64,000 bases of DNA from CAG-791 sp963593905 (GCA_963593905.1 CAVBBL010000002.1:1-64000), one strand, 5' to 3'; shown: positions 24,142-33,777, counted from the stretch's first letter. Made by a program: numbers and translations. Notes: generated by a model from the sequence alone, not told the origin.

Positions 24142-24927
24142 TTACAGGGCGACAGGAATAATGCTGCGGATCCTGCGGTCCTGATATTGCAGTTCGCTCA
24201 CCACTACTTTTACATCAAAGGAATAGGAGATGTTCTCCTCATTTAGAACATCTACCGCGGGACCGTAGAAAAAGTTCCCTTTGTGATTGAGCATCAGCGC
24301 TTCATTGGCTACGGCCATGGCATTGGTAGGATAGTGGGTATTCATGATGGCACTGATCCCTTCCTGATGAGCCAGACGCTCGATCATATTAAGGACCAGA
24401 ATCTGATTGTGGAAATCAAGTCCCGTTTCCGGTTCATCCAGAATAATCAGGCGGGGATCATTGATGAGCGCCCGGGCAATGAGCACCATCTGGAGTTCAC
24501 CGCCGCTCATGCGGTTGCAGTCCTTATTGGCAAGGTGAGAGATGCCTACTCTTTCCATCATTTCCTGTGCCATTTCCATTTCTCTTTTTCCGGGCTGCTG
24601 AAAGGTGTTTAGGTGAGCACTTCTACCTAATAATACCATTTCAAGGCCTGTATAGGCAAAGGCAAATCCGTGGGACTGGGGAATATAGGAAATACTGCTC
24701 CAGAGTTCCTTTGGCTTCATGGCATGAACATCTTTTCCGTACAGCAGTGTCTTGCCCTTTTGCCAGGGCAAAAGACCAATCATGCATTTGAGCAGTGTGG
24801 TTTTGCCGATTCCGTTTGGGCCTAATATGGCCAGAATATGCCCTTCATTCAGTGTCAGGTTAATATTGTCCAGTATAGTGGGGTGCCCCGGGTAGCCAAA
24901 GCATCCATTTTGTACTTCCAGGATCAT
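24142..24927 (-). CDS. Iron/siderophore-type ABC transporter ATPase
   Basis: This 261-residue ATPase powers the importer made with the two genes upstream. It has Walker A GPNGIGKTT, signature MSGGELQM, Walker B LIILDEPE and the switch histidine in MNTHYP. The FecE/BtuD class is indicated by the FecCD-type permease partner. Its ATG overlaps the permease stop (ATGA), so the two are coupled. The likely cargo is an iron chelate, haem or a corrinoid; the sequence does not decide. Confidence 0.9.
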   Translation of the reverse strand: MILEVQNGCFGYPGHPTILDNINLTLNEGHILAILGPNGIGKTTLLKCMIGLLPWQKGKTLLYGKDVHAMKPKELWSSISYIPQSHGFAFAYTGLEMVLLGRSAHLNTFQQPGKREMEMAQEMMERVGISHLANKDCNRMSGGELQMVLIARALINDPRLIILDEPETGLDFHNQILVLNMIERLAHQEGISAIMNTHYPTNAMAVANEALMLNHKGNFFYGPAVDVLNEENISYSFDVKVVVSELQYQDRRIRSIIPVAL

Positions 24928-25949
24928 CGCAGATTGCTCCTTGTCTTGTTCAGAAGAGAAATAAAAACCGGCGCACCGATAATCGCTGTCAGGATAGACA
25001 ACGGAAGCTCAATGACACTGATGGTGCGGGAAAGAGTGTCGATGAGGATCATAAAGCAGGCGCCAAGGCTAAGGCTGACCGGGATGACATATCGATTATT
25101 GCTGCCTACCAGCATACGGGCGCAGTGAGGAATCAGAAGACCGATCCATCCCACCTGCCCACACATGGACACGGCAGAGGCAGTGATCAATGTGGAGGCA
25201 ATGATAAAGAGCATCCGGGTCCGTTTTATGTTGATACCGCTGGCGCGGGCTTCATCATCGCTGAGGGAGAGGATATTCAGCCGCCAGCGAAGAAGGTAGA
25301 TGAGCAGAATCCCCACCAGGATCAGCGGCGTGCCGATGAGAATTTCCCGATAATTGGCACTGGTGAAGCTTCCCATGAGCCAATAGGTGATCTCCGGCAG
25401 TTTATCCTGGGGATCAGCGGTGTATTTGAGCAGAGAACCCAGGGCGTTAAAAAGGGAAGAGGCGATGGTTCCCGCCAATACCAGATAGACCATGGACTGT
25501 CCGTTATTTTTGCCTGCGATCCGCAGGGTAAAGAATACAGAGGCAAGACCGAAGACCAGAGCGATCAGCTGCGTTTCCAAAGTGCTGCAGGAAAGGATGA
25601 TAGCCAGGATGGCACCTACGCAGGTGCCGCTGGTGACACCCAGAATATCCGGGGTTGCCAGCGGATTGGAAAAAAGAGCCTGGAAGGCGGCACCGGCGGC
25701 TGTCAGCCCGGCGCCAACGATGATGGCCATGAGGATCCGGGGCAGGCGCAGATTGATGACAATAGAATAATTCTGTGCTCCTTCGCCGCCGGAAGGAATA
25801 GAGGAGAGTGCGCGCAGAACATCCTTTACAGGCACATTCATTCGGCCGAAGCACAGACAGATCAGAGCTGTCAGGATCGGCAGCAGGAGCATGGACAGGA
25901 TGGCAGTGATGGTAAAACGTCCGTTTTTAATCCAAAGTGTATTTTTCAT
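24924..25949 (-). CDS. FecCD-family ABC transporter permease
   Basis: The 341-residue protein has about ten hydrophobic segments and the FecCD features GAGLTAAGAAFQALFSNPLATPD (near 78-100; only part is needed for recognition) and DEARASGIN, the loop that contacts the ATPase. It would form a homodimeric channel in the membrane. The GAGGAAATC sequence precedes the ATG. It is the middle gene of substrate-binding protein, permease, ATPase, cupin. Confidence 0.9.
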   Translation of the reverse strand: MKNTLWIKNGRFTITAILSMLLLPILTALICLCFGRMNVPVKDVLRALSSIPSGGEGAQNYSIVINLRLPRILMAIIVGAGLTAAGAAFQALFSNPLATPDILGVTSGTCVGAILAIILSCSTLETQLIALVFGLASVFFTLRIAGKNNGQSMVYLVLAGTIASSLFNALGSLLKYTADPQDKLPEITYWLMGSFTSANYREILIGTPLILVGILLIYLLRWRLNILSLSDDEARASGINIKRTRMLFIIASTLITASAVSMCGQVGWIGLLIPHCARMLVGSNNRYVIPVSLSLGACFMILIDTLSRTISVIELPLSILTAIIGAPVFISLLNKTRSNLR

Positions 25950-26021
25950 GATTTCCTCATAATGCTGCAGGATAGAAGACAGAGAAGGGGATATCCATCA
26001 GAGGATATTCCTGATGTGTGC

Positions 26022-26053
26022 AAAGGACCATGCTGATTGCAGCATAGTCCTTT
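26022..26053. terminator. Hairpin after the substrate-binding protein gene
   Basis: AAAGGACCATGCTG and CAGCATAGTCCTTT form a 14-bp stem with one mismatch. It has no long T run on the minus strand, so it may be a partial terminator or an mRNA end stabiliser that raises binding-protein output over the permease. Confidence 0.5.
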
Positions 26054-26078
26054 ACAGCGAGAATGAATTTCAGGAAAA

Positions 26079-27326
26079 TCAATACTCCAGCATCTGTGCT
26101 AACTCCTCGTCGGTCACATCATAGCCATACCAGGTTTGGTAGTACTCTTTGATGGTATCCTCCAGAGGATAATCTTCAAAGGCTTCTGGATAGGTCTTGC
26201 AGGCCAGCCATGCCAGAACCAGAGGCGCATCCGGATTGGGAGTGAACCAGTTCCACATGCCCAGGGTGGTATTATAGACGCGCTTGTTCTGTACAGCGGT
26301 CAGAGATGAAAAATCAGCGCCGTCTACGTTGCCGCTTAATACGTCACCTACTTTTAAAGGCTGCAGACCGGGACCATCCAGGAAAAGAATGTCGGGATTC
26401 CAGCTGTAGATCTGCTCCATGCTGGTCTGTGCAAAGCCCTTGGACTCTGCGGCTACGTCCGTCACACCCAGGTGTTTCATCCAGTAGTTGCCGAAGGTTC
26501 CCTGACCGGAGACCTGGGGGACGCCGTCAGAGTATTTCCAGAGAATCAGCGCACTGGGACGATCTTCCTGCGCAACAGAGGCAATTCTGCTTTCCACATC
26601 TTTTACGATGGCATCGCCGGCGGCAATGAAATCATCTGTTTTTCCTTCCTCGCCGAACACATCCTCCAACAGCTTTAACCATTCCTTATAGCGCTCTAAG
26701 GGATCTGCATCCGTGGAGGCGCCGATCGTGGCAAAGCCCACAGAAGGGATACCGCTGGCTTTCAGAATCTCCGCGTGCTCAGAATTATTGGCATTGTAGA
26801 GAATCACATCAGGTTCCAGCTTCATGATCTCTTCAATATTCAGATCACTCTGCGCATAAACCGTATCGGATGACTCCAAAAGCTCGGGGGCAATGTTCTT
26901 GAGTACGGTATCGGAGATGACAGATTTAAAGGAACCGCAGTAACCGGTGATATACGGAGCACTGCCCTGGAAATAGGACATATAGGTGGACAGAATCGGA
27001 ATCTGATCGATGACAACCTTAGTGATTTTATTGGGAACTTCCACTTCATTGCCGGCATGATCTACTACGGTGTGGGTACCGTTTTCATCTGCCTTGGCCG
27101 TTGTTTCGGTGGAAGCGTCAGAGGAAGCTTCTTCCGTCTCCTCGGTGTTTTCACTGTCTTTAGCAGCGGCAGTGTCGTCAGCGGTCTGTGCAGTTTCTGC
27201 TGTCTCTGTCTGGGAAGCGGCAGCGGTGTCGGTATCTGCAGCAGGTGCGCCGCAGGCTGTCAGCATAGCAGCCGCAGTAATAGCAGCGGCTATACGGGCA
27301 AGGTATTGCTTGTTGGTCTTTTTCAT
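26079..27326 (-). CDS. Iron-type ABC transporter substrate-binding lipoprotein
   Basis: This 415-residue lipoprotein has a signal peptide ending in the lipobox LTAC (about residue 25). An acidic Thr/Glu/Ala linker of ~60 residues follows, then a two-lobed helical-backbone (BtuF/FepB-like) binding domain with NKITKVVIDQ, EPDVILYNANNS and WNPDILFLDGPG. It would capture the ligand outside the cell and pass it to the permease. TGGAGG lies 4 nt before the ATG at 27326; a longer in-frame start lies in the leader and is rejected. The candidate operator at 27455-27474 suggests metal-dependent control. Confidence 0.85.
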   Translation of the reverse strand: MKKTNKQYLARIAAAITAAAMLTACGAPAADTDTAAASQTETAETAQTADDTAAAKDSENTEETEEASSDASTETTAKADENGTHTVVDHAGNEVEVPNKITKVVIDQIPILSTYMSYFQGSAPYITGYCGSFKSVISDTVLKNIAPELLESSDTVYAQSDLNIEEIMKLEPDVILYNANNSEHAEILKASGIPSVGFATIGASTDADPLERYKEWLKLLEDVFGEEGKTDDFIAAGDAIVKDVESRIASVAQEDRPSALILWKYSDGVPQVSGQGTFGNYWMKHLGVTDVAAESKGFAQTSMEQIYSWNPDILFLDGPGLQPLKVGDVLSGNVDGADFSSLTAVQNKRVYNTTLGMWNWFTPNPDAPLVLAWLACKTYPEAFEDYPLEDTIKEYYQTWYGYDVTDEELAQMLEY

Positions 27327-27454
27327 AAATCCTCCATTCTGGCAGCTAGGCTGCAAAAGGCGACAGCTTTGACTGTGCGCCATAGGTGCTGCGGGAAATT
27401 CACTGGAAATTTGCAGGAAATTTACAGGAAAGAAATCCGGCAGTTTTTCAAGAA

Positions 27455-27474
27455 GTTAGTAGCAACTAACCTAA
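27455..27474 (-). promoter_or_regulatory. GTTAGT-N4-ACTAAC palindrome, metal-regulator box candidate
   Basis: GTTAGT, AGCA, ACTAAC, then CTAA. On the minus strand it reads TTAGGTTAGTTGCTACTAAC; the TTAGGTTAG half matches one side of the DtxR/IdeR-type iron box. It lies about 130 nt before the lipoprotein gene. Beyond it, 27475-27718 shows only a small hairpin (GGAGC with GCTCC) near 27673. Confidence 0.45.
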
Positions 27475-27718
27475 TGCAGGATAAACCATGGAAGAAGGAT
27501 GTGTCCGTTGCAGCGGCAACAAAAAGAAAAAGAAATCGGCAAACAGATACAGGCATAAAAGGATGCAGATGCAGCAGGTATTCGACCAAAGCCAATTATA
27601 AAGAAACAATGAAATTGAAAATAGGCATAGCAGAAAAGCCCCGGAACGTTTATACTGAGGATAACGAAAACGGAGCGGTGCTCCGCAATAAAGCGCATAG
27701 ACGCAGGAGGCTTATAAA

Positions 27719-28132
27719 ATGGCAATCGCAGAGGATCTGATTCACACACAGGAAGACGGAAAGCTTGCTTTCGGCAATTATACCTTGCCCGCTAAGCAGA
27801 AAAAGGAAGGCTTTTCTCACAATGGTGATCTATATAAGGTAAAGACATTTAAGGAAATCACGAAGTTAGAGTGCAATGACAGCTTTGTCTACGAGTCAGT
27901 GCCGGGCACAGGAGTCAGCGACTTTGCAGAGACAGAGGAAGGAATGAGCTTTACGGCCGCAGGAGAGGAGGATGCACAGATTATCTTAGGATTGCAGGAT
28001 GAGACCGCCTACGAGGTATTGGTGGACGGCAGCAGCATTGGTACGGTGTCCACCAATCTGGGGGGCAAGCTCAGCATCAGCCTGGAACTGGCAGACTGCG
28101 GCGAGCGCAAGGTAGAAGTACGTAAAGCCTAA
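27719..28132 (+). CDS. Conserved small protein (database label 'endosialidase')
   Basis: This 137-residue protein is acidic and beta-rich with no signal peptide or membrane segment. It matches, from memory, a family common in Lachnospiraceae that databases call 'endosialidase', with hallmark stretches GNYTLPAKQK, LYKVKTFKEITKLE, FVYESVPGT and STNLGGKLS. No catalytic motif of a sialidase is visible, so the label should not be taken as function. GCAGGAGG precedes the ATG. The gene is alone, ended by a repeat and a terminator. Confidence 0.75.
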   Translation: MAIAEDLIHTQEDGKLAFGNYTLPAKQKKEGFSHNGDLYKVKTFKEITKLECNDSFVYESVPGTGVSDFAETEEGMSFTAAGEEDAQIILGLQDETAYEVLVDGSSIGTVSTNLGGKLSISLELADCGERKVEVRKA

Positions 28133-28140
28133 GGAACTGA

Positions 28141-28180
28141 ATTACCCATTACTTATTACCCATTACTTATTACTCATTAC
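28141..28180. repeat. Tandem repeat of 14 nt, about three units
   Basis: ATTACCCATTACTT occurs twice exactly (28141, 28155), followed by ATTACTCATTAC. It fills the gap between the gene stop and the terminator. Confidence 0.8.
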
Positions 28181-28236
28181 AAAAAAAAACAAACATCACC
28201 CCTGTGGCAGAATCTGCTGCAGGGGTGATGTTTGTT
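28181..28236 (-). terminator. Terminator of radA (bidirectional stem)
   Basis: AACAAACATCACCCCTG (28188-28204) and CAGGGGTGATGTTTGTT (28220-28236) form a 17-bp stem; on the minus strand it is followed by a long T run (the A run at 28181-28189). Confidence 0.85.
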
Positions 28237-28274
28237 AACGTTAAATCTGTTTTAGTCGGCCAGATGGATTTGTT

Positions 28275-29675
28275 TTAGCCCATGGGAATTTCGGCAGCTT
28301 CTTTGAGATTGGATACACCGATTAGCTGCAGTCCCTTGGGCTTTTTTATGCCCTTTAAGCAGCTGGCGGGCAGGATACAGGTGGTAAATCCCAGCTTTGC
28401 GGCCTCATTGACCCGGCTTTCTGCCAAAGTCACGGCTCTTACTTCACCGCTTAAGCCCACTTCCCCGAAGGCGACGATCTTATCTCCCACCGGTGCATTG
28501 CGATAGCTGGAGAGCACGGCCAGGGCTACGCCCAAATCGATGGCAGGCTCTGTCTGGCGGATACCGCCGGCCAGATTGACATAGGCATCAAAGTTTGACA
28601 GAGGAAGTCCCAGGCGCTTTTCCAAAACCGCCATCAGGAGGTTCACACGGTTAAAGTCAGTGCCCGTAGTCTGCCTCTTGGGAAAACCGAAGTTTGTCCG
28701 GCACACCAGTGCCTGGACTTCAATGAGCATAGGTCTGGTGCCCTCCATGGCGCAGGTCACCACGGAGCCGCTGGCATCCTGGGGGCGGCCGCTCAGCATA
28801 TATTCGGAAGGGTTCTGTACCTCGTTAAGGCCCTCCCGGCACATTTCAAATACGCCAATCTCATTGGTGGAGCCAAAGCGGTTTTTAACGCCTCGGAGGA
28901 TTCGGTAGGAGGCATAGCGGTCTCCCTCGAAATAGAGAACAGTATCTACCATATGTTCCAGGACTCTGGGACCTGCCACAGTACCTTCCTTGGTCACATG
29001 ACCTACGATAAAGAAGGCAATGCCGGTCTCTTTGGCCAGACGAAGGAGGATGCCGGTGGTCTCCCGTACCTGAGAGACACTGCCCGGGGCAGCCTGGACA
29101 CTGTCGTTATCCATGGTCTGGATAGAGTCGATAATGGCCAGATCCGGCTTGCTGCGCAGCAGTACCTCGGTGATATGCCCCAAATCCGTATCGCAAAGAA
29201 AGAGGAGATTGTCGCTGACTTCGCCGATTCTCTCGGCGCGAAGTTTGATCTGACGAAGGGATTCCTCTCCGGAGACATACAGGACACTGCGGCCGGCAGC
29301 GGCCATATTCCGGGCAGCCTGGAGCAGCAGAGTGGATTTGCCGATGCCGGGATCGCCGCCCACCAATACCAGAGAGCCGGGTACCATGCCGCCGCCAAGC
29401 ACTCTGTCCAGTTCTGCAAAGCCTGTTTTCATTCGGGCTTCCTGCTGATTCTGCACCTTGGAGAGGGGGAGAGGCTGGGCATGATCACCGCCGCGGCCGC
29501 CGGCCTGCAGCATAGAGGAACTCCCTTTTCGAAGAAAAGCACCGCTCTTAGGAGCAGCCGGCTCCTCTACCATGGTATTCCAGGCCTTGCAACCGGGGCA
29601 TTGACCCATCCACTTGGCGGATTCATAGCCGCATTCCTGACAAAAAAAGACTGTTTTTATTTTTCCGGAAGCCAT
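28275..29675 (-). CDS. radA: DNA repair protein RadA
   Basis: RadA is a RecA-like ATPase that drives branch migration during recombination repair. The 466-residue protein has the N-terminal zinc finger (CQEC at 12-15, CPGC at 26-29), Walker A GGDPGIGKST (106-115), the family motif KNRFGSTNE and a C-terminal Lon-protease-like domain. AAGGAG lies 9 nt before the ATG at 29675; the longer frame into the leader is rejected. It is monocistronic. Confidence 0.95.
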   Translation of the reverse strand: MASGKIKTVFFCQECGYESAKWMGQCPGCKAWNTMVEEPAAPKSGAFLRKGSSSMLQAGGRGGDHAQPLPLSKVQNQQEARMKTGFAELDRVLGGGMVPGSLVLVGGDPGIGKSTLLLQAARNMAAAGRSVLYVSGEESLRQIKLRAERIGEVSDNLLFLCDTDLGHITEVLLRSKPDLAIIDSIQTMDNDSVQAAPGSVSQVRETTGILLRLAKETGIAFFIVGHVTKEGTVAGPRVLEHMVDTVLYFEGDRYASYRILRGVKNRFGSTNEIGVFEMCREGLNEVQNPSEYMLSGRPQDASGSVVTCAMEGTRPMLIEVQALVCRTNFGFPKRQTTGTDFNRVNLLMAVLEKRLGLPLSNFDAYVNLAGGIRQTEPAIDLGVALAVLSSYRNAPVGDKIVAFGEVGLSGEVRAVTLAESRVNEAAKLGFTTCILPASCLKGIKKPKGLQLIGVSNLKEAAEIPMG

Positions 29676-29856
29676 TACATTTATCTCCTTATTTCCATTT
29701 CTGAGCTGCAGATTCTGAGGAGCTATGCTGCGAAGCAGCAACAAGGATTTCAGATTCTTTTGAACGAATTTCTAATTCGATTTGCGGTCAGTGCTGCTTG
29801 TTTTTGAAGAAACGAGCAACTGTGCGTTCCTTTCTGAGCAGCTATGCTGCATGTCT

Positions 29857-30633
29857 TCAGGTCAGTACCTGAAATTCTAAGGTTACTTTATCATATTTAT
29901 AGATATTAGGGGACATGCTGGAGATAATTACCTTGGCCTCGCCCTGCCCCAGGAGCTTAGGCGGAAATATCACGAGAGGATCGGAATGCTCCTTTCGGGG
30001 CTCCTGAAAGCAGAGATAATTGCCGGCAGGGAGCTTTTGCAGGTCATCCTTTTCTTCCGGCAGAACCTCCAGAAACATATGAGAATGGACAAAAGCGCCA
30101 TCCTGATAGGCAGAGATAATGCCATGGGGAAAGGAAGCCGTCAGATTCTTTTCTTTAGCCAGGGAAAAGAGCTGACTTAAATTTTTTTCATAGGTTTTGG
30201 CTTCCATGACCGGTTCACAGGGGATGCTGACATAATAGCGCTCAAAGACAGGACGGGAATAATAGCCCGTTCTTCCCTGAAATTTCTTTTGGGCATTGAT
30301 GTGCTGCAGAGTGCGGTCTATGGAGCTGATGTTGGATTCTATTTTCTGGATTTTCTCCTTGGCTGCTTTTCTGCCGTCCTTTAAAAGGTGCTCAAATTCC
30401 AATTCCCCTTCTTTATTGACATAATTTTTCAGATCCTTGAGTGGAATGCCCAGATCAATGCAGAGAATGATGGTATCCAGGATCATGATCTGCTCCAGCG
30501 AATAGTAGCGGTATCCGCTTTCGGGATTGATATAGGCAGGAACTAGTATGCCCAGCTTTTCATAATAGCGCAGAGACTGCACATTGATATTTCGTAATTT
30601 AGCCAATTCGCCGATGGATAAAAATGTATGCAT
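29857..30633 (-). CDS. MerR family transcriptional regulator (multidrug type)
   Basis: This 258-residue regulator has the MerR DNA-binding domain at 3-72 (LSIGELAKLRNINVQSLRYYEKLGI split by the usual turn), a dimerising helix and a C-terminal GyrI-like effector domain (YYVSIPCEPV). That domain often binds drugs, as in BmrR. TGGAGG lies 7 nt before the ATG at 30633. It is divergent from the MATE gene at 30946, whose promoter has the stretched spacer typical of MerR control. It probably activates the exporter when a drug is bound. Confidence 0.88.
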   Translation of the reverse strand: MHTFLSIGELAKLRNINVQSLRYYEKLGILVPAYINPESGYRYYSLEQIMILDTIILCIDLGIPLKDLKNYVNKEGELEFEHLLKDGRKAAKEKIQKIESNISSIDRTLQHINAQKKFQGRTGYYSRPVFERYYVSIPCEPVMEAKTYEKNLSQLFSLAKEKNLTASFPHGIISAYQDGAFVHSHMFLEVLPEEKDDLQKLPAGNYLCFQEPRKEHSDPLVIFPPKLLGQGEAKVIISSMSPNIYKYDKVTLEFQVLT

Positions 30634-30767
30634 GGTCGGCCCTCCAATCATTGCTTTCAATGCAAAACGCATAATAAGTCTATGCTAATAATAATATTTT
30701 GGATTATCTTAATAAAATATTTGCGATTTTACAAGGAAAATAAATGCATGGAAATGCAATATTTGTA

Positions 30768-30798
30768 TTGACTCTATGATAATCATATAGTTTAGGAT
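30768..30798 (+). promoter_or_regulatory. MerR-type promoter with 19-bp spacer
   Basis: TTGACT (30768-30773) and TAGGAT (30793-30798) are separated by 19 nt, and the spacer holds the near-palindrome CTATGATAATCATATAG. A long spacer with a centred dyad is the mark of MerR-activated promoters. Confidence 0.7.
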
Positions 30799-30945
30799 TC
30801 CTTGCGAAGAAGAATCATCCTAAAAACGGATAGGCTGTATCTGCGCGGTTTCTCAGAGAAGTGGTTTCTCAGATGAGTGATTTCTCAGACGAGTGGGAGA
30901 AAGATACGTGCAGCAACTGTGACAGATAAGAATGGAGGTACAAAA

Positions 30946-32319
30946 ATGAACTCGGAAGAAATGGATAAAAATCCGCTTTCATCGGCGCCCGTGGGCAGTT
31001 TGATGATGAAATATGCCATTCCCAGCGTGGTGGCATTGGTGGTCAATGCCCTTTACAACATTGTAGACCAGATTTTCATAGGCTGGGGCGTGGGAACATT
31101 GGGAAACAGTGCTACCAATGTAATTTTCCCTCTGAACATGGTCGTTGTAGCGCTGGCCCTTTTATTAGGAGACGGCGGCGCTGCTTATTTAAGTCTGCAG
31201 ACAGGCATGGGAAATAAGAAAAACGCGGAGGAAGGCGTCAATAATACCTTCTCCTGGCTGATCATTGTGGGTGTCCTTTTTACGGTGATTTCACTGGTCT
31301 TTCTGAAACCCTTAGCCGCCTTATTCGGGGCTACGCCTGATAATCTGACCTATGCACTGGAATACGGAAGCATTGTGGTTCTTGGATTTCCCTTTGTGAT
31401 CATCGGCAGCGGTATGTGTTCTCTGATTCGTGCAGACGGCACGCCACAGCTGACCATGATTGGTATGATTGTAGGCTGTATATCCAATGTAATTCTCGAC
31501 GCCTGGTTCGTCCTTGGTCTTGGCTGGGGGATGGCGGGCGCTGCCATAGCCACGGTGATCGGGCAGATCATCAATTTCGCCATCACTATGTGGTATGTCC
31601 CTCGCTTTAAGACGGTGAAAATATCCTTAAAGGCTATGAAACCTTCCTTTGCTATGCTGCGAAAGATGGCAGGATTGGGAGTATCCAGTTTCGTCTCTCA
31701 GATTGCCATCGCCATTGTAATGACCGTGATCAATTATTATCTGGTGCATTGCGGTATGGCATCCGAATATGGGCCGGATATTCCGCTGGCAGCCTTTGGT
31801 ATTGTGATGAAATTCAATACGATCCTGACCTCCGTGGTGACAGGTATCGGCACCGGCGCACAGCCCATTGTAGGGTATAACTATGGCAGAGGGGATTATA
31901 AACGGGTGAAGAAGACACTATCCGTGGCCATTCGATCTGCCACCACTGTCGCGGTAATTTTCTTTATCTGCTTTCAGGTGTTTCCGGGACCGCTTACTGC
32001 GATGTTTGGAGACCAGGGCGAATTGTACACGCAGTTTTCCATTATGTCTTTCAGAATCTTTACGCTGCTTTGCTTCTTAAACGGTTTTCAGATCGTGGCG
32101 GCCATCTTTTTCCAGGCCATTGGCAAACCGGTGCTATCCGGTACGATCTCCCTGAGCCGTCAGATCCTTTTCCTGATTCCTGCGGTGATGATTCTTTGTC
32201 ACTTCAGGGGAATCGACGGGGTGCTTTGGGCAGGACCTGTGGCAGATGGATTGGCTTTTATCCTTGCCTTTGTGCTGATTCTGTCTGAGAAAAAGGAACT
32301 TGCTAAAAATGCCGATTAA
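30946..32319 (+). CDS. MATE family efflux transporter (MepA-like), MerR-controlled
   Basis: This 457-residue inner-membrane exporter has about twelve hydrophobic helices in two halves, with VNALYNIVDQIFIGWGVG near residue 37 and GAQPIVGYNYG in the second half, as in MepA-type MATE pumps. GGAGG lies 8 nt before the ATG at 30946; the longer in-frame start lacks an SD. The divergent MerR gene and its promoter point to drug-induced expression. A 17-bp terminator stem follows. Confidence 0.9.
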   Translation: MNSEEMDKNPLSSAPVGSLMMKYAIPSVVALVVNALYNIVDQIFIGWGVGTLGNSATNVIFPLNMVVVALALLLGDGGAAYLSLQTGMGNKKNAEEGVNNTFSWLIIVGVLFTVISLVFLKPLAALFGATPDNLTYALEYGSIVVLGFPFVIIGSGMCSLIRADGTPQLTMIGMIVGCISNVILDAWFVLGLGWGMAGAAIATVIGQIINFAITMWYVPRFKTVKISLKAMKPSFAMLRKMAGLGVSSFVSQIAIAIVMTVINYYLVHCGMASEYGPDIPLAAFGIVMKFNTILTSVVTGIGTGAQPIVGYNYGRGDYKRVKKTLSVAIRSATTVAVIFFICFQVFPGPLTAMFGDQGELYTQFSIMSFRIFTLLCFLNGFQIVAAIFFQAIGKPVLSGTISLSRQILFLIPAVMILCHFRGIDGVLWAGPVADGLAFILAFVLILSEKKELAKNAD

Positions 32320-32391
32320 AGCATTTTTTAATCCGGATTTGTGCTGCGAAGCAGCAAAATTTCCTATAGATCCATGCAATCTATCAGAGGT

Positions 32392-32432
32392 GCTAAGGGG
32401 GTGCTGATGAAATCAGCACCCCCTTAGCTTTG
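32392..32432. terminator. Strong terminator between MATE and LysR genes
   Basis: GCTAAGGGGGTGCTGAT and ATCAGCACCCCCTTAGC form a perfect 17-bp stem with GAA loop, between converging genes. Confidence 0.85.
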
Positions 32433-32461
32433 TCGGTTGCGGGTAGGTATGTCTGTTAAGA

Positions 32462-33385
32462 TTAGCTGTGTTTTAAAGCCTCAGCAAGTGACCTTGCAGT
32501 CTGTGCAATGTTCTTTTTGCCGGCATTTTCAACGGATCCTGCAGAAATGGGTCCAGAGGCGGAAAGTTCCTTTTTACAGGCAATGCCGACCCATAGAGGC
32601 GGGGCCTTTGGAATCTCTATAGTGATGAGGCCTTCGTGACGAAAGGAATGAAGGTTTTTGGCAGGCAGCAGACCGATCCCCTCCTGCAGACCGATGGCAC
32701 TCAGAAGAGATTCCATTCTGGCGGTGCGAAGCACATGGGGCGTTAAGCCCCGGGCGGTAAAGAGAGACATGCATAGCTGGTAGATGCAGGTATAAGGATG
32801 CATCAAAAGGAGCGGCTCCCGGGAAAGCTCTTCCGGGGAAAGAGAACTGCGTGTGGACAGAGGATGCGCGGCGGCCAGCACGGCGACGAGCCTGTCCTGT
32901 GTAACGGGATAGAAGGCAAAGCGATGTTGGTCGATCATGGAATCTCTGGCAATGATTATGGAAAATCGTCCTTGCTCCAGTCCCTCCAGCAAAGCAGGCT
33001 CTTCCGTCTCAGTGATGGAAATAGACAGGGCGGGATTTTCCCTTATGAATGTATGGAGAGGTGCCATGAGATCATATTGCGCCAGAATGGGCAGTGTGCC
33101 GATGGAGAGGGTGTGACTATGATTGACTAGGTAAGTCGACATTCTGCTCATTGCTTTTTGATAGTGGGAGAGCAGGTCATCGGCTTCCTTCAAAAAAGCC
33201 TCCCCGGCCGGTGTCAGAAGGGCGCAGCGCCGGCTTCTGTCAAAGAGAGAAAAGCCAAGCTCCTCCTCTAATCGCCTGATTTGCTTGGATAGGGTAGATT
33301 GGGTGGTATGCAGCTGCTCAGCGGCATCAAAAAAGGTAGTGCTCCTGGCCGCGGCTGTAAACATGGATAATTGTTCAAAGGTCAT
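32462..33385 (-). CDS. LysR family regulator of the tannin/gallate cluster (TanR-like)
   Basis: This 307-residue regulator has the LysR helix-turn-helix at about 1-60 (FFDAAEQLHTTQSTLSKQIRRLEEEL) and a periplasmic-binding-fold effector domain behind it. It is divergent from lpdC with a 390-nt region between, the normal place for a LysR activator of the adjacent operon. The inducer is likely an aromatic acid or ester such as gallate; this is inferred from the neighbours. It ends against the terminator at 32392. Confidence 0.85.
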   Translation of the reverse strand: MTFEQLSMFTAAARSTTFFDAAEQLHTTQSTLSKQIRRLEEELGFSLFDRSRRCALLTPAGEAFLKEADDLLSHYQKAMSRMSTYLVNHSHTLSIGTLPILAQYDLMAPLHTFIRENPALSISITETEEPALLEGLEQGRFSIIIARDSMIDQHRFAFYPVTQDRLVAVLAAAHPLSTRSSLSPEELSREPLLLMHPYTCIYQLCMSLFTARGLTPHVLRTARMESLLSAIGLQEGIGLLPAKNLHSFRHEGLITIEIPKAPPLWVGIACKKELSASGPISAGSVENAGKKNIAQTARSLAEALKHS

Positions 33386-33585
33386 GGGAAGCCTTTCTGA
33401 TCTGCGAAGAGTGACTCTCTGTATCGTCGAATGCGGTACAGGGAGTTTTTTGTTTTACGCATGTTGTCCTGAGAGGGCGAGTGCCACGGGATCAGCCGGG
33501 GCAAAACGCCTTTTCACGAGTTACTCTTATTTTATCATTTCTATCTATTCATTCCAATTCGGAAACAATCCATCTGAAAACAGAA

Positions 33586-33734
33586 TTGATACACAGAAAA
33601 TAAATTTATACATTGAAAGAAAGAACAGATTGCTACAAGGGCGAGGCTTTTCAAAGAAGACGGAAAGTGCGCAAAATATGCCGGATGGCATATTGATGGA
33701 AGAGGTATTTTTTCTGCAAAATAAATACCTCTAA
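33586..33734 (+). promoter_or_regulatory. lpdC promoter and two-hairpin leader
   Basis: TTGATA (33586-33591), 17 nt, TACATT (33609-33614). The transcript would then carry a hairpin ATATGCC/GGCATAT (33676-33693) and GAGGTATTT/AAATACCTC (33704-33733). Another hairpin with a T run (CTCTGTA with TACAGGGAG, 33416-33451) lies nearer to lysR. Together these could give attenuation or translation control; none is proven. Confidence 0.45.
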
Positions 33735-33777
33735 TGGCACAGCTTCTCATCAAAGCTGCCCGGAAATGGAGATTCCT

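Noticed and set aside
27719..28132. True endosialidase function.
   Set aside because: The protein is only 137 residues and lacks sialidase motifs; the name is a database label.
33416..33451. Terminator of a plus-strand gene before lpdC.
   Set aside because: No plus-strand gene precedes it; described as part of the lpdC leader region instead.
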